A stretch of DNA of 44,674 nt from contig JAEUJY010000121.1 in NCBI GenBank assembly GCA_016794525.1, positions 1 to 44,674 on the forward strand, read 5' to 3'. This document shows, piece after piece, positions 1-9,630 of this stretch. A program made the position numbers and the translations under genes. How positions within the stretch are numbered: the first letter of the stretch is position 1; each line of letters opens with the position of its first letter. The notes beneath the pieces were generated by a model. It was not told the origin of the DNA, did no database searches, and worked only from the letters and a program-made list of their open reading frames with translations. This DNA is from Myxococcales bacterium (lineage in GTDB: Bacteria; Myxococcota_A; Polyangia; Haliangiales; Haliangiaceae).

Positions 1-1
1 C

Positions 2-406
2 CACATCGTGCCGCGGGTGGTCGGCGGCAACCACGCGCCGCGCGGGCTGGCGACGCTGTGCTCGGCGCACCACAAGGCGGTCCACGATGGCCGGCTGCGG
101 CTGGAGCAGACCCCGCGGGGGCGGCTGCGATTCACCCACCCCGACGGGCTGCCGTACGGGACGCCGCCGTCCCACGTGGGAGACGAGGCCGGGCGCGCGG
201 CGCGAGGCGGCTCCACGGCGCCACCGGCCGAAGCCGGACCTGCTAGCGACCCAGGGCCGCCGGCCGAAACTCGAGGGGCGCGCCCGCGGCGGCGTGAGCG
301 GTCGAAGCGTCGATCACGCCGGCGCGGCGCATCGCGCGCAGGACGACGTCGATCCGCTGGGCCGTGTCGGGGTCGAGCTTGTGCCCGGCCGCGAGGCGCG
401 CGCTGA
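2..406 (+). CDS. HNH endonuclease, C-terminal fragment
   Basis: The gene is cut by the left edge of the window, so no start is visible. The first residues read H-I-V-P-R, then GG and the motif LATLCSAHHKAVH. This is the last half of an HNH nuclease fold (His, then Asn/His, then a C-x2-HH-x3-H metal site). The recognisable part ends near base 180. Beyond it the frame runs Arg-rich to a stop at 404-406, overlapping the convergent glycosyltransferase gene by about 160 bases, so the real end may be earlier or a frameshift may have removed an earlier stop. It may be a stand-alone nuclease or a nuclease tail on a larger protein; the window cannot tell. Family call fairly sure, boundaries not. Confidence 0.6.
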   Translation, partial: HIVPRVVGGNHAPRGLATLCSAHHKAVHDGRLRLEQTPRGRLRFTHPDGLPYGTPPSHVGDEAGRAARGGSTAPPAEAGPASDPGPPAETRGARPRRRERSKRRSRRRGASRAGRRRSAGPCRGRACARPRGAR

Positions 407-2306
407 TCGTGCGCGGTGCTGGGGTCAGCGCCGCGAGGAACGCGACCTGGCGCACGGTCAGCTGCGCGGGCGCGCACCCGAACCAGTGGCGGGCCGCAGC
501 CGCCAGGCCGTAGACGCCGGGGCCGAGCTCGATCACGTTGAGGTAGCGCTCGAGGATCGTCGTCTTGGGGAGCACCGCCTCGAGGCGCCACGTCAGGACG
601 GCCTCCTCGAGCTTGCGCGCCAGCGTGCGCCGCTGGTGCAGGAACGCGTTCTTCACCAGCTGCTGGCTGATCGTCGATCCGCCGCGGGCGAGCCGATCCT
701 CGCGCAGGTCGATCTCGAGGCTGCGCGCGATCTGCGCCAGGTCGAACCCCGCGTGATCCCAGAACCGCGCGTCTTCGGCCGCGACCAGCGCACCGCGGAC
801 GTGGGCCGGCAAGGTCGCCAGCGTCACCCAGTCGCCGATGCCGGGCCCCACGGCCGCGCGAGTGCCGTCAGGGAAGCGATGCTCGACGACGCCAGCCAGG
901 CGCCGCGGGTCGACCTCTGGCGGATCGGCCACCACCTCACACCGGTTGTCGAGATCGAGGTCGAGGTGGACGCCGTCGCCGAGCTCGGCGTCGAGGTCGA
1001 GCGTCGCATGCGCGTGGCCGCCGATCGTCCCGCGCACCACCATCGCGTCGAGGTGGCCTCGCAGCGCCGCGGGCACCGCGTCGAGCAGATCGCGGCAGCG
1101 CGCATCCGGCACGGCCACGTCGAGCGCGCCGGCCGTCGGGCCATGACCGCCCCAGCGGAGCCACCCGGCCAGCTCCGTGGTGGCGGCGCCGCGACGCAGC
1201 GTCAGGCGCTCCAGCTCGACCCGGTCCCCCGTGCGATGGGCCGCCACGGTGATCGCGCCGTCGAGGTCGACCGGCGCGTCCGCGACCGCCGGGTGCTCCA
1301 GCCGGGCGCCGACCAGCTCGAGCGCGCCGCGCAACCACAGCCCGCGATCCAGCGCGAGCGCGATCTGGCCACTCGCCCGCGCGTCGCCCAGCGTGAGCGC
1401 CCCGCTCACCGGCGCCAGCACCGCCAGCGGCACCCGCTCGCCGGCGATCGCCAGGCGACGCGCCCCGGCGTCCGCGGCCAGCGCCGCCGCGAACGGGCGC
1501 GGTGCGCCCGCGTCGTCGACGGTGCCGGTCAGGCGCCACCCGCGATCGCCGCCCCCGACCACCGTCAGGTCGCGCAGCGCCATGGCCGGGCCGCCGAGGT
1601 CGAACGTCGCCGTGCCGCCGACCATCGCCGCCCGCTCGACCGCCAGCTCGGGGAGCCGCACGTCGGCGCCGACCCGCGTCAGCGCGCCATCGAGGTGCCA
1701 GCCGTTCCCGGCCGCCGCCATCGTCACGGCGCCGGTCACGATCCGTACGCCGTGCCCCGACGGATGCAGCTCGACGTCGCCGGCGCGGACGCGCACGCCG
1801 CGGACGTCGGCGACGAGGTCGCCACCGGACACGACGATCCGCCGCAGGCGCCGGCCGGCGCCGCCGGTCCCGCCGTGGCTGCGCCGCGCCGCCAGCCGCG
1901 CCAGCACCTGCCGCCACACCTCGCGACCGTCGCGGTCGGCGACCGCGCGCAGCCGCGGGTGGGTCACGCGGATCTCGTCTGGCGTCAGCTCGCCGGCCAG
2001 CAGCGAGTCGAGCGAGACCGCGGCCTCGACGGCGTCCGCGCTGAGCAGATCGCCGATCCGCAACTCGGCCACCGTGACGTTGCCGGTGAGCCCGGCCTCG
2101 AAGCCGCCCACGTGCGCGTCGACCCCGAGCGCGCGCGTCAGCGCGGGCTCGAGGCGGTCGTGGATGCGGTGCGCGAGGTAGCGCGCGGCAGCGACCGGCG
2201 TCGCCACCGCCAGCACCAGCGTCGCCGCCGCGGCGCGCTCCTGCCGCAGCCGCCGCCACAGCGCCGTGGCCGCGGTCAGCTCGCCGGACGCGACGTCGGC
2301 CCGCAT
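243..2306 (-). CDS. AsmA-like N-terminus fused to a GT51 peptidoglycan glycosyltransferase
   Basis: 687 residues. The C-terminal 200 or so carry the GT51 signature of peptidoglycan glycosyltransferases: AAEDARFWDHAGFD (catalytic Glu), RGGSTISQQLVKN, and ERYLNVIELGPGVYG followed by AAARHWFG. There is no transpeptidase domain, so it should polymerise lipid II like MtgA. Instead of the usual short N-terminus there is a membrane anchor (about residues 18-38) and roughly 400 residues of beta-rich repeats that look AsmA/TamB-like. That part is judged from pattern only. The start is ATG at 2306, which overlaps the ddl stop as TGATG, so translation is probably coupled. Pairing with ddl puts two cell-wall steps, D-Ala-D-Ala synthesis and glycan polymerisation, in one transcript. 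Confidence 0.8.
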   Translation of the reverse strand: MRADVASGELTAATALWRRLRQERAAAATLVLAVATPVAAARYLAHRIHDRLEPALTRALGVDAHVGGFEAGLTGNVTVAELRIGDLLSADAVEAAVSLDSLLAGELTPDEIRVTHPRLRAVADRDGREVWRQVLARLAARRSHGGTGGAGRRLRRIVVSGGDLVADVRGVRVRAGDVELHPSGHGVRIVTGAVTMAAAGNGWHLDGALTRVGADVRLPELAVERAAMVGGTATFDLGGPAMALRDLTVVGGGDRGWRLTGTVDDAGAPRPFAAALAADAGARRLAIAGERVPLAVLAPVSGALTLGDARASGQIALALDRGLWLRGALELVGARLEHPAVADAPVDLDGAITVAAHRTGDRVELERLTLRRGAATTELAGWLRWGGHGPTAGALDVAVPDARCRDLLDAVPAALRGHLDAMVVRGTIGGHAHATLDLDAELGDGVHLDLDLDNRCEVVADPPEVDPRRLAGVVEHRFPDGTRAAVGPGIGDWVTLATLPAHVRGALVAAEDARFWDHAGFDLAQIARSLEIDLREDRLARGGSTISQQLVKNAFLHQRRTLARKLEEAVLTWRLEAVLPKTTILERYLNVIELGPGVYGLAAAARHWFGCAPAQLTVRQVAFLAALTPAPRTISARLAAGHKLDPDTAQRIDVVLRAMRRAGVIDASTAHAAAGAPLEFRPAALGR

Positions 2307-3301
2307 CAGTGGGTCGCGGCCGAGGCCTCGCGGCGGTCGTCGCCGTCGAAGCCGCGCTGGGCGATGCGCCGCTCGCCGCGGGCGCGGTGGAGGGGCAGGG
2401 TGGCGGCGTAGAGCTGCGCCTCGCACAGCTCGCCGAACTCGATGCCGGCGGCCGCGGCGATCTTCGGCAGCAGGCTGGTCGGGGTCATGCCGGGGACGGT
2501 GTTGACCTCGAGCAGGTACTCGTTGCCGGCCTCGCTGACGATCAGGTCGACCCGCGTCGCGCCGCGGCACCCGAGCGCGGCGGTGGCCCGGGCCGCCATC
2601 GCCAGCACGCCGCGGTACCGCTCCGGCGACAGCCGCGGCGGCAGGAAGTAGTTGGTCTGGCCCCGCGTGTACTTGGCGCCGTAGTCGTAGAAGTCGGTCT
2701 TCGGCGCGATCTCGACGGCGCCGAGCGGCCGATCGCCGAGCACGGCGACCGAGACCTCCTGGCCGGCGATGTAGCGCTCGACCAGCACCTCGCGGTCGAA
2801 GCAGCCCGCGGCCTCGATGGCGGCGGCCAGCTCACGCTCGCTGTGGACGATCGTCACGCCGACCGAGCTGCCCTCGCGCGCCGGCTTGACGACGCACGGG
2901 TAGCCGAAGTCGCCGTGGGTGGTGACCGCGAGCTCGCCGTCGTCGGAGGCGACGTAGTACGGCGCGGTCGGCAGGTTGTGGAGCCGGAACAGCTCCTTCG
3001 ACTTGACCTTGTGCATCGCCAGCGCCGAGGCGAGCACGTCGGAGCCGGTGTACGGGATGCCCATCACCTCGAGCAGGCCCTGGACGCAGCCGTCCTCGCC
3101 GTAGCGTCCGTGCAGCGCGATGAACGCGACGTCGATCGCGCTCTGGCGCAGCACCCGGTCGACGTCGCGGTCGACGTAGATCGGCAGCGCCCGGTACCCG
3201 CGCTGGGTCAGCGCGGCCAGCACCGCCTCGCCGCTCCGCAGCGACACCTCGCGCTCGCTGGACATGCCACCCATGAGGACGCCGATCGTGCGGTTCTTCA
3301 T
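2306..3301 (-). CDS. ddl: D-alanine--D-alanine ligase
   Basis: 331 residues. It makes the D-Ala-D-Ala dipeptide of peptidoglycan precursors in the cytoplasm. The N-terminus has GVLMGGMSSEREVSLRSG, the ligase A signature. A glycine-rich ATP-grasp loop (REGSSVGV) and the C-terminal LEVNTVPGMTPTSLLP metal/ATP site complete the fold. Length matches the family. The start chosen is ATG at 3301, preceded by GGAG about 9 nt upstream; a longer frame exists but lacks ligase sequence before this Met. The gene is followed with a TGATG overlap by the GT51 glycosyltransferase gene. A second, more divergent Ddl-like protein lies at 5826-6854. Confidence 0.95.
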   Translation of the reverse strand: MKNRTIGVLMGGMSSEREVSLRSGEAVLAALTQRGYRALPIYVDRDVDRVLRQSAIDVAFIALHGRYGEDGCVQGLLEVMGIPYTGSDVLASALAMHKVKSKELFRLHNLPTAPYYVASDDGELAVTTHGDFGYPCVVKPAREGSSVGVTIVHSERELAAAIEAAGCFDREVLVERYIAGQEVSVAVLGDRPLGAVEIAPKTDFYDYGAKYTRGQTNYFLPPRLSPERYRGVLAMAARATAALGCRGATRVDLIVSEAGNEYLLEVNTVPGMTPTSLLPKIAAAAGIEFGELCEAQLYAATLPLHRARGERRIAQRGFDGDDRREASAATH

Positions 3302-3479
3302 CGTCGAGAGCTCCGGTTGCAGACGAGGCGGGGTAGAGCACGCGCGATGCCAGATCCCGCCGGCCACGCCTCGCGCACTTGCGCGCCGGTGCGGCTGGGG
3401 GGACACGGCCGTCGCGGGCCTGGGTGGACGCTACGAGCGGGTCTGGCGGCGGGCAACTTTTTGTCGTCGAGTCAGCGGC

Positions 3480-3508
3480 TTGACGTCGACGGTGGCCAAG
3501 GGTATCCA
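3480..3508 (+). promoter_or_regulatory. Sigma-70-type promoter for the HARE-HTH gene
   Basis: TTGACG at 3480-3485, a 17-nt spacer, then TATCCA at 3503-3508. Transcription would start near 3515 and give a short leader with AGG 6-8 nt before the ATG at 3529. The 227-nt region 3302-3528 between the two divergent genes holds nothing else recognised. Confidence 0.6.
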
Positions 3509-3528
3509 CACGCCCCGGTAGGTCCCTC

Positions 3529-5127
3529 ATGGCGAACAAGTCCGAGAAGTCTGAGAAGGCGGAGAAGAGCGACAAGGCCAAGTCGGCCAAGGCGCCGAAG
3601 CCCGCGAGCAAGCCCGCGAAGGCCGAGAAGCCGGCCGACAAGCCCGCCAAGGCCGCGGCCAAGCCGGCGAGCAAGCCCGCGAGCAAGCCGGCCAAGCCGG
3701 CCGAGAAGCCCGCGAAGGCCGAGAAGCCGGCCGACAAGCCCGCCAAGGGCCGCGGCAAGAAGCCGACCGCCGCGCCGACGCCCGTCGACGACGTCGTCAC
3801 CGAGGCCGCGCTGGCCCCGGTCGAGGCCAGCCCCGAGGTCGCGCCGGTCGAGGCCGCCGGCGATCTCGGCGACCTGATGATGGAGGACGCGATGCTCGAC
3901 GGCACCGCGCCCGAGCCGCCGCTGACCGCCGAGGAGCAGGAGCTCGCCGCGATCTACGGCGACGATCTCGCGCCGGCGCCGGCCGCCGCCGCCCACGCCG
4001 AGTTCAGCGACAGCCGCACCGCCGACGAGGATCGGCCGATGCTGCCCGAGATCAACGGCCGCCAGGAGCGGCAGAAGCGGTGGGAGGAGCGCCGCGACCA
4101 GCGCCGCGCCCGCCGCGAGTTCGAGCGCAACCGGCGCCAGGAGCGTTCGGGCGGCCGTCACGAGGGTGACCGGCCGCGGCCCGAGGGTGACCGGCCGCGG
4201 CCCGAGGGCGATCGGCCCCGGCCCGAGGGTGACCGCCCGCGCCTCGACGGCGACCGCCCCCGCGGCGACCGCCCGGCCCAGCTGGCGCTGCCGACCCCGG
4301 CGGCGCAGCCGGCGGTGCTGTCGGTGCCGGTGTCGATCCCGTCGGACGCCACCGGCGTGGTCCGCGTCGGCAACGCCCTGGGCGACGCCGCCTGGCAGGT
4401 GTTCACGTCGATCCGCGGCGCCCAGCCGATGCCGGTCAAGCAGCTGGCCGGCATGATGCGCAAGCGCGGCCTGCTCGACGTGGATCCCGAGCAGGCGTGG
4501 CCGCACCTCAAGGCGGCGCTGCTCGGCGACGAGCGCAGCTACCGGGCCCTGGGCCTGCGGCCGCGCATCGTCTACCGCGGCCGCGATCTGTTCGCGCCGG
4601 GGCCGGTGGCCCAGAGCGCCACCGCCGACGCCGAGGCCGCGCTGGCCCAGGCGCTGTCGTCGATGGCGGTCGCCACCCACGCGACGCTCAAGGCCCGCAT
4701 CGGCCAGGCCGGCCAGGCCGGCTTCGAGCGCCTGGTCCACGCGTTCCTGATCGCCGTCGGCTATCAGGAGGTCAACTGGATCAAGCGCACCGAGGCGATC
4801 AGCTACGCGACCGCGGTGGCGCCCGGCTCGTCGGGCACCATCCTGATCAGCGCGCGCGCGGGCGACGCGCCGGTCGATCGCCGCGGCGTCGGCGAGCTGC
4901 GGGTCGGCGTCGAGGCCAAGGGCCTCCTCGCCGGCCACCTGTTCGCGGCGCGCGAGCTGTCGGTCGAGGCCGAGCGCGAGCTCGAGCGGCCGGGCCGGTC
5001 GATCTCGGTCTACGCCGGCGACGGCTTCGTCACCGCGCTGCTGACCGCCGGGGTCGGCGTGGTCACGGCGGCCGCGCCGGTGCGCTACGTCGACGATCAG
5101 CTGTTCGGCGAGCTGCTGGCCGGGTGA
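3529..5127 (+). CDS. Lys/Pro/Ala-tailed HARE-HTH protein with a degenerate Mrr-like nuclease fold
   Basis: 532 residues in four parts. Residues 1-75 are Lys/Ala/Pro-rich, like a histone H1 tail. Residues about 140-250 are charged and include RPRPEGD repeats at about 205-240. Residues about 272-355 fit the HARE-HTH (HB1/ASXL) winged-helix domain: a hydrophobic helix ending QVFTSIRG, PMPVKQLAGMMRKRGLL, then a strand ending RDLFAPG. Residues about 385-525 look like an Mrr-type restriction-endonuclease fold (GFERLVHAFLIAVGY early, SVYAGDGFVTALLTAGVGVV late), but the expected Gln-x-Lys on the core strand reads ILISAR. So DNA binding is likely and cleavage doubtful. It overlaps lipB by 4 bases. HARE-HTH plus nuclease-fold fusions are known; the basic tail is the unusual part. 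Confidence 0.65.
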   Translation: MANKSEKSEKAEKSDKAKSAKAPKPASKPAKAEKPADKPAKAAAKPASKPASKPAKPAEKPAKAEKPADKPAKGRGKKPTAAPTPVDDVVTEAALAPVEASPEVAPVEAAGDLGDLMMEDAMLDGTAPEPPLTAEEQELAAIYGDDLAPAPAAAAHAEFSDSRTADEDRPMLPEINGRQERQKRWEERRDQRRARREFERNRRQERSGGRHEGDRPRPEGDRPRPEGDRPRPEGDRPRLDGDRPRGDRPAQLALPTPAAQPAVLSVPVSIPSDATGVVRVGNALGDAAWQVFTSIRGAQPMPVKQLAGMMRKRGLLDVDPEQAWPHLKAALLGDERSYRALGLRPRIVYRGRDLFAPGPVAQSATADAEAALAQALSSMAVATHATLKARIGQAGQAGFERLVHAFLIAVGYQEVNWIKRTEAISYATAVAPGSSGTILISARAGDAPVDRRGVGELRVGVEAKGLLAGHLFAARELSVEAERELERPGRSISVYAGDGFVTALLTAGVGVVTAAAPVRYVDDQLFGELLAG

Positions 5128-5768
5128 TCGCCTGGCGCTGGCTGGGTCGCGTCGCGCACGCCGACGCGGTCGCGCTGCAGGAGGCGCACCGGCAGGCCAT
5201 CCACGCCGGTGACGCCGACGCGGCGGTGGTGCTGCTGTGTGAGCACCCGCCGGTGATCACGCTCGGCCAGTCGGCCGATCGCGGTCACGTGCTGATCGAC
5301 GACGCCGAGGCCGCGCGCCGCGGCGTGACGATCACCAAGGCGTCGCGCGGCGGCGACGTCACGTACCACGGCCCGGGCCAGCTGATGGTCTACCCGGTGG
5401 TGCGGGTGCGCTCCGTGGTGGCGTTCCTGGCGCAGGTCGCGGGCGCGCTGGCGGCGGAGTGCGCGGCGGTCGGCGTCGACGGCGCGCGCTTCGAGCGCGA
5501 CCCCGCGGGCCTGTGGCTGGGCGACGCGAAGCTGGCCGCGTGCGGCTTGCACCTCGCGCGCGGCGTGGCGATCCACGGCTGGGCGTGGAACGTCGCGACG
5601 CCGCCGGAGGCGTGGTCGGCGATCGTGCCGTGCGGGCTCGCGGTGCCGCAGGTGTCGCTGGCCGAGGCGTGCGCCGCGCGCGGGCTGCCACCGCCACCGC
5701 CGCTGGACGAGCTGGCGGCGCGCCTGGGGCCGCGGCTCGCCGCCGCGCTCGCGTCACCGCAACCCTGA
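5124..5768 (+). CDS. lipB: Lipoyl(octanoyl) transferase LipB
   Basis: 214 residues. It moves the octanoyl group from acyl carrier protein to lipoyl domains of 2-oxoacid dehydrogenases and GcvH, the first step of lipoate assembly. The signature RGGDVTYHGPGQLMVYPV is intact. The lysine and cysteine of the acyl-enzyme mechanism are present, in DAKLAACGLHL and IVPCGL. The start is GTG at 5124 inside the GTGA overlap with the upstream stop, which fits translational coupling. No lipA is visible next to it. The C-terminus is Pro- and Ala-rich but of normal length. Confidence 0.94.
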   Translation: MIAWRWLGRVAHADAVALQEAHRQAIHAGDADAAVVLLCEHPPVITLGQSADRGHVLIDDAEAARRGVTITKASRGGDVTYHGPGQLMVYPVVRVRSVVAFLAQVAGALAAECAAVGVDGARFERDPAGLWLGDAKLAACGLHLARGVAIHGWAWNVATPPEAWSAIVPCGLAVPQVSLAEACAARGLPPPPPLDELAARLGPRLAAALASPQP

Positions 5769-5825
5769 CCACGCGCGCGGGCCGGCCGGTCCGCCCGACG
5801 CGCCCCGTAGTATAGGATGCGCGCC

Positions 5826-6854
5826 ATGGCCCTCGGCATCGCGGTCCTCTACAACACCGACTTCGAACACATCGCCGGCGCGGCCTCGGTCGACGCGGTG
5901 GCGGTGCGCAACGCCGCCGAGGCGGTCCGCGACGCGCTGATCGCCGCCGGCCACCGCGCCGAGCTGGTCGGCATGTGGGGCAAGGACGTGCCCGAGGTGA
6001 TGGCCCGCCTCGATCGCGAGCGGCCGGATCTGGTGTTCAACCTGTGCGAGTCGCTGGGCGGCATCGCGCGCAACGAGATCGCGGTGCCGGCGCTGCTCGA
6101 CCTGCTGGGCCTGGCCTACACCGGCGGCGACGCGATGGCGCTCGGCCTGGCGCTGTACAAGCCGCGCACCAAGGACGTGCTGATCGGCCGCGGCGTGTCG
6201 ACGCCGCCGTACCGGGTGGTGGCGACGGTGGCCGACGCCGAGCGGTTCGCGGCGAGCGGCCTCGACTATCCGTGGTTCATCAAGCTCGCCAACGAGGACG
6301 CATCGGTCGGCATCACCGAGGCCAACGTCGCGCGCGACGCGGCCGGGCTGGTGCAGCGCTGCCGCGAGCTCCTGACCGAGTTCGGCGAGCCGCTCCTGCT
6401 CGAGCGCTACGTCGACGGCCGCGAGGTCAACGTGACGCTGCTCGGCTCGGGCGACGACGTCGTCGTGCTGCCGCTGCACGAGATCGACTTCGCCGCGATG
6501 CCGGCCGGTCGCCCGCACATCGTCAGCTACGCCGCCAAGTGGGACGAGGCCCACGTCGACTACGCCGGCACCAAGCCGGTGCCGCTGCGCAGCGCCGACC
6601 CGGGGCTGGCCGAGCGGGTCATCGCCACCGCCCGCGCGGCGTGGGACGCGGTCGGCCTGCGCGACTACGGCCGGGTCGACCTGCGCATCGACGCGGCGGG
6701 CACGCCGTGGGTGATCGACGTCAACCCCAACTGCGACATCTCCCCCGACGCCGGCGTCCACCGCGCGGCGATCGCCTACGGCTGGGACTACCCGCGGCTG
6801 ATCGCGGGCATCGCCGAGCTGGCCCACCGCCGGGCCCGCGGCCCGCGCGCATGA
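5826..6854 (+). CDS. Ddl-like ATP-grasp ligase
   Basis: 342 residues of the D-Ala-D-Ala ligase/ATP-grasp superfamily, but divergent from the ddl at 2306-3301. It has FNLCESLGGIARNE near residue 70, an ATP-grasp lysine in YPWFIKLANEDASVGI, LLERYVDGREVNV, and the metal site GRVDLRIDAAGTP followed by VIDVNPNCDISPDAG. The classic ddl N-terminal motif (GGxSxERExS) is absent, so the substrate may be another amino acid or peptide. ATG at 5826 is preferred over ATG 5817 because AGGA at 5814-5817 sits 8 nt upstream. The stop overlaps the next start as ATGA, so it forms an operon with a lipoprotein gene. Confidence 0.75.
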   Translation: MALGIAVLYNTDFEHIAGAASVDAVAVRNAAEAVRDALIAAGHRAELVGMWGKDVPEVMARLDRERPDLVFNLCESLGGIARNEIAVPALLDLLGLAYTGGDAMALGLALYKPRTKDVLIGRGVSTPPYRVVATVADAERFAASGLDYPWFIKLANEDASVGITEANVARDAAGLVQRCRELLTEFGEPLLLERYVDGREVNVTLLGSGDDVVVLPLHEIDFAAMPAGRPHIVSYAAKWDEAHVDYAGTKPVPLRSADPGLAERVIATARAAWDAVGLRDYGRVDLRIDAAGTPWVIDVNPNCDISPDAGVHRAAIAYGWDYPRLIAGIAELAHRRARGPRA

Positions 6855-7777
6855 GGCGACGCCCCGCGCTCGGGCCGTCCGCGCGGGCGCGGCGCGCGGT
6901 GGTCGCGGGGATCGCCGCGCTGGCGGCCGCCTGCAAGAAGCCCGCGCCGGCCCGCGACGACGCGGCGCTGGCGCCGATCGTCGACGCCGCGCCGTGGATC
7001 ACGCCGACGCTGGTGATCGACCGGGTCGAGGTCTCGCTGGGCACGATCCCCGACGCCGTGGTCAGCTCGCGCGAGCTGGGCCGCCAGCTGGCGCGCTGCC
7101 TGATCGAGGCCGGCGACGACGTCGCGGCGCTGGCGCGGCAGGTGCCGGCCGGGCGGCGGCCGCTGCCCGGCGCGATCGCGCTCCGCTTCGACGCCGCGAC
7201 GACGCCCGACGGCGCCAGCCGCGTGGTGACGCTGACCGCCGGCGTCACGTGGCAGGAGCCGGTGCCGCTGCCGGCGCCGCGGTTCGAGCTGGCGGCGCAG
7301 GGGCCGATCCTCGACGGCCGCGTCGACGTCGCGACCGTGGCGGTGATCGAGCGGCTGCGCGAGGAGGCGTGCCACGGCCTCGCCGCACAGATCGAGCTGC
7401 TCGCCGCCGACGACCTCGCGCCCGGCCTGGCCGCGACCGATCCGACGCTGGTGCAGTGGACGCTGGCGCTGATCGCGGCGCGCCGTCCGGCCGGGCTGGG
7501 CGCCGCGGTGGCGGCCTTGCTCGACCGCCCGGCGCCGATCGGCGACGCCGCGCTGGCCGCGCTGGTGGCGCTCGGCGATCCGTCGACGGTCTCGGCGCTG
7601 ACCGCGCAGGTCGATCTGAGCGACGCCGCGCGGCTGAGCGCGACGCTCGACGCGGTCATCGCGATCGGCGGCCCCGACGCCGAGGCGTTCCTGCAGGTGC
7701 TCACCGCCCACCGCTCGCCGGACGTCGCGGCCCGCGCCACCGCCGGCCTCGCCGAGCTGCGCCAGCGCCGCCCCTGA
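6851..7777 (+). CDS. Lipoprotein with HEAT-like C-terminal half
   Basis: 308 residues. The Arg-rich start, hydrophobic stretch and LAAAC lipobox near residue 28 predict export and lipidation. The first half, up to about residue 190, is a single domain of unknown family. The second half is Ala-rich paired helices (ALVALGDP...TLDAVIAIGGPDAEAFL) that look like HEAT or armadillo-type repeats, which bind other proteins. Translation is coupled to the upstream ATP-grasp gene by an ATGA overlap, so the two probably act together. No enzyme motif was found. Confidence 0.65.
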   Translation: MRRRPALGPSARARRAVVAGIAALAAACKKPAPARDDAALAPIVDAAPWITPTLVIDRVEVSLGTIPDAVVSSRELGRQLARCLIEAGDDVAALARQVPAGRRPLPGAIALRFDAATTPDGASRVVTLTAGVTWQEPVPLPAPRFELAAQGPILDGRVDVATVAVIERLREEACHGLAAQIELLAADDLAPGLAATDPTLVQWTLALIAARRPAGLGAAVAALLDRPAPIGDAALAALVALGDPSTVSALTAQVDLSDAARLSATLDAVIAIGGPDAEAFLQVLTAHRSPDVAARATAGLAELRQRRP

Positions 7778-7791
7778 ACCCGCACTTCCGC

Positions 7792-7811
7792 AGGCGCTTA
7801 TCGAAGCGCCT
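7792..7811. terminator. Hairpin between convergent genes
   Basis: AGGCGCTT, loop ATCG, AAGCGCCT: a perfect 8-bp stem in the 59-nt gap between a plus gene ending at 7777 and a minus gene ending at 7837. No T-tract follows on either strand, so a terminator function is inferred from its place. Confidence 0.5.
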
Positions 7812-7836
7812 ATCGAGGTCGTCGATCAGGCGTCGG

Positions 7837-9296
<1,460 letters not shown>

Positions 9297-9302
9297 GGAT
9301 CG

Positions 9303-9331
9303 GATGTAACACGCACCGCGCGACCCGCCAA
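9303..9331 (-). promoter_or_regulatory. Leaderless sigma-70-type promoter of larE
   Basis: On the minus strand: TTGGCG (9331-9326), a 17-nt spacer, TACATC (9308-9303), then exactly 6 nt to the ATG at 9296. Transcription would begin at or within a base or two of the start codon. Confidence 0.65.
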
Positions 9332-9339
9332 ATGCCGGG

Positions 9340-9630
9340 TCAGGGCGCGCGCTTGACGACGCGCAGCCGCCACGGCGCCGCGTCGCCGGCGACCAGCTCG
9401 ACCTCCTGGCCCCAGTCGGCCAGGCTGCGCGGCAGGTTGCGGCGCGCCGGCGGGTGGTCGATCACGATCGTCAGCGCCGCGCCCAGCGGCAGCGGCTCGA
9501 GCGCCAGCCGCGCGCGCACGAACGTGTACGGGCACACCTCGCCGCGCAGATCGAGCTCGGCCGGATCGCCGTCACCAGACCCGGGGTGGGGCGGCGGCGA
9601 TGGCGTCGAGGACTCGATCGTAGTCGACAT
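9340..9630 (-). CDS. TusA-like sulfur carrier protein
   Basis: 96 residues. The core from residue 24 on reads ELDLRGEVCPYTFVRARLAL. This is the TusA/YeeD/SirA fold, with the sulfur-carrying cysteine in a Cys-Pro motif (CPYT here, CPxP in classical TusA). The C-terminal VVKRAP strand completes the small alpha/beta fold. It is the last gene of the FHA-to-TusA operon. Its first 59 bases overlap the end of the DsrE-like gene in another frame, and the Pro/Ser-rich residues 3-22 are encoded there. In known systems TusA hands persulfide to DsrE-type proteins, which are its immediate neighbours here. Confidence 0.8.
   Translation of the reverse strand: MSTTIESSTPSPPPHPGSGDGDPAELDLRGEVCPYTFVRARLALEPLPLGAALTIVIDHPPARRNLPRSLADWGQEVELVAGDAAPWRLRVVKRAP

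Noticed and set aside
87-2411. A 774-residue plus-strand open frame over the GT51 gene
   Set aside because: Its Arg/His-rich product has no domain, and the minus strand carries a clear enzyme; it is a GC-skew shadow. The same holds for the long opposite-strand frames over the Hsp70, helicase, ACAD and radical SAM genes.
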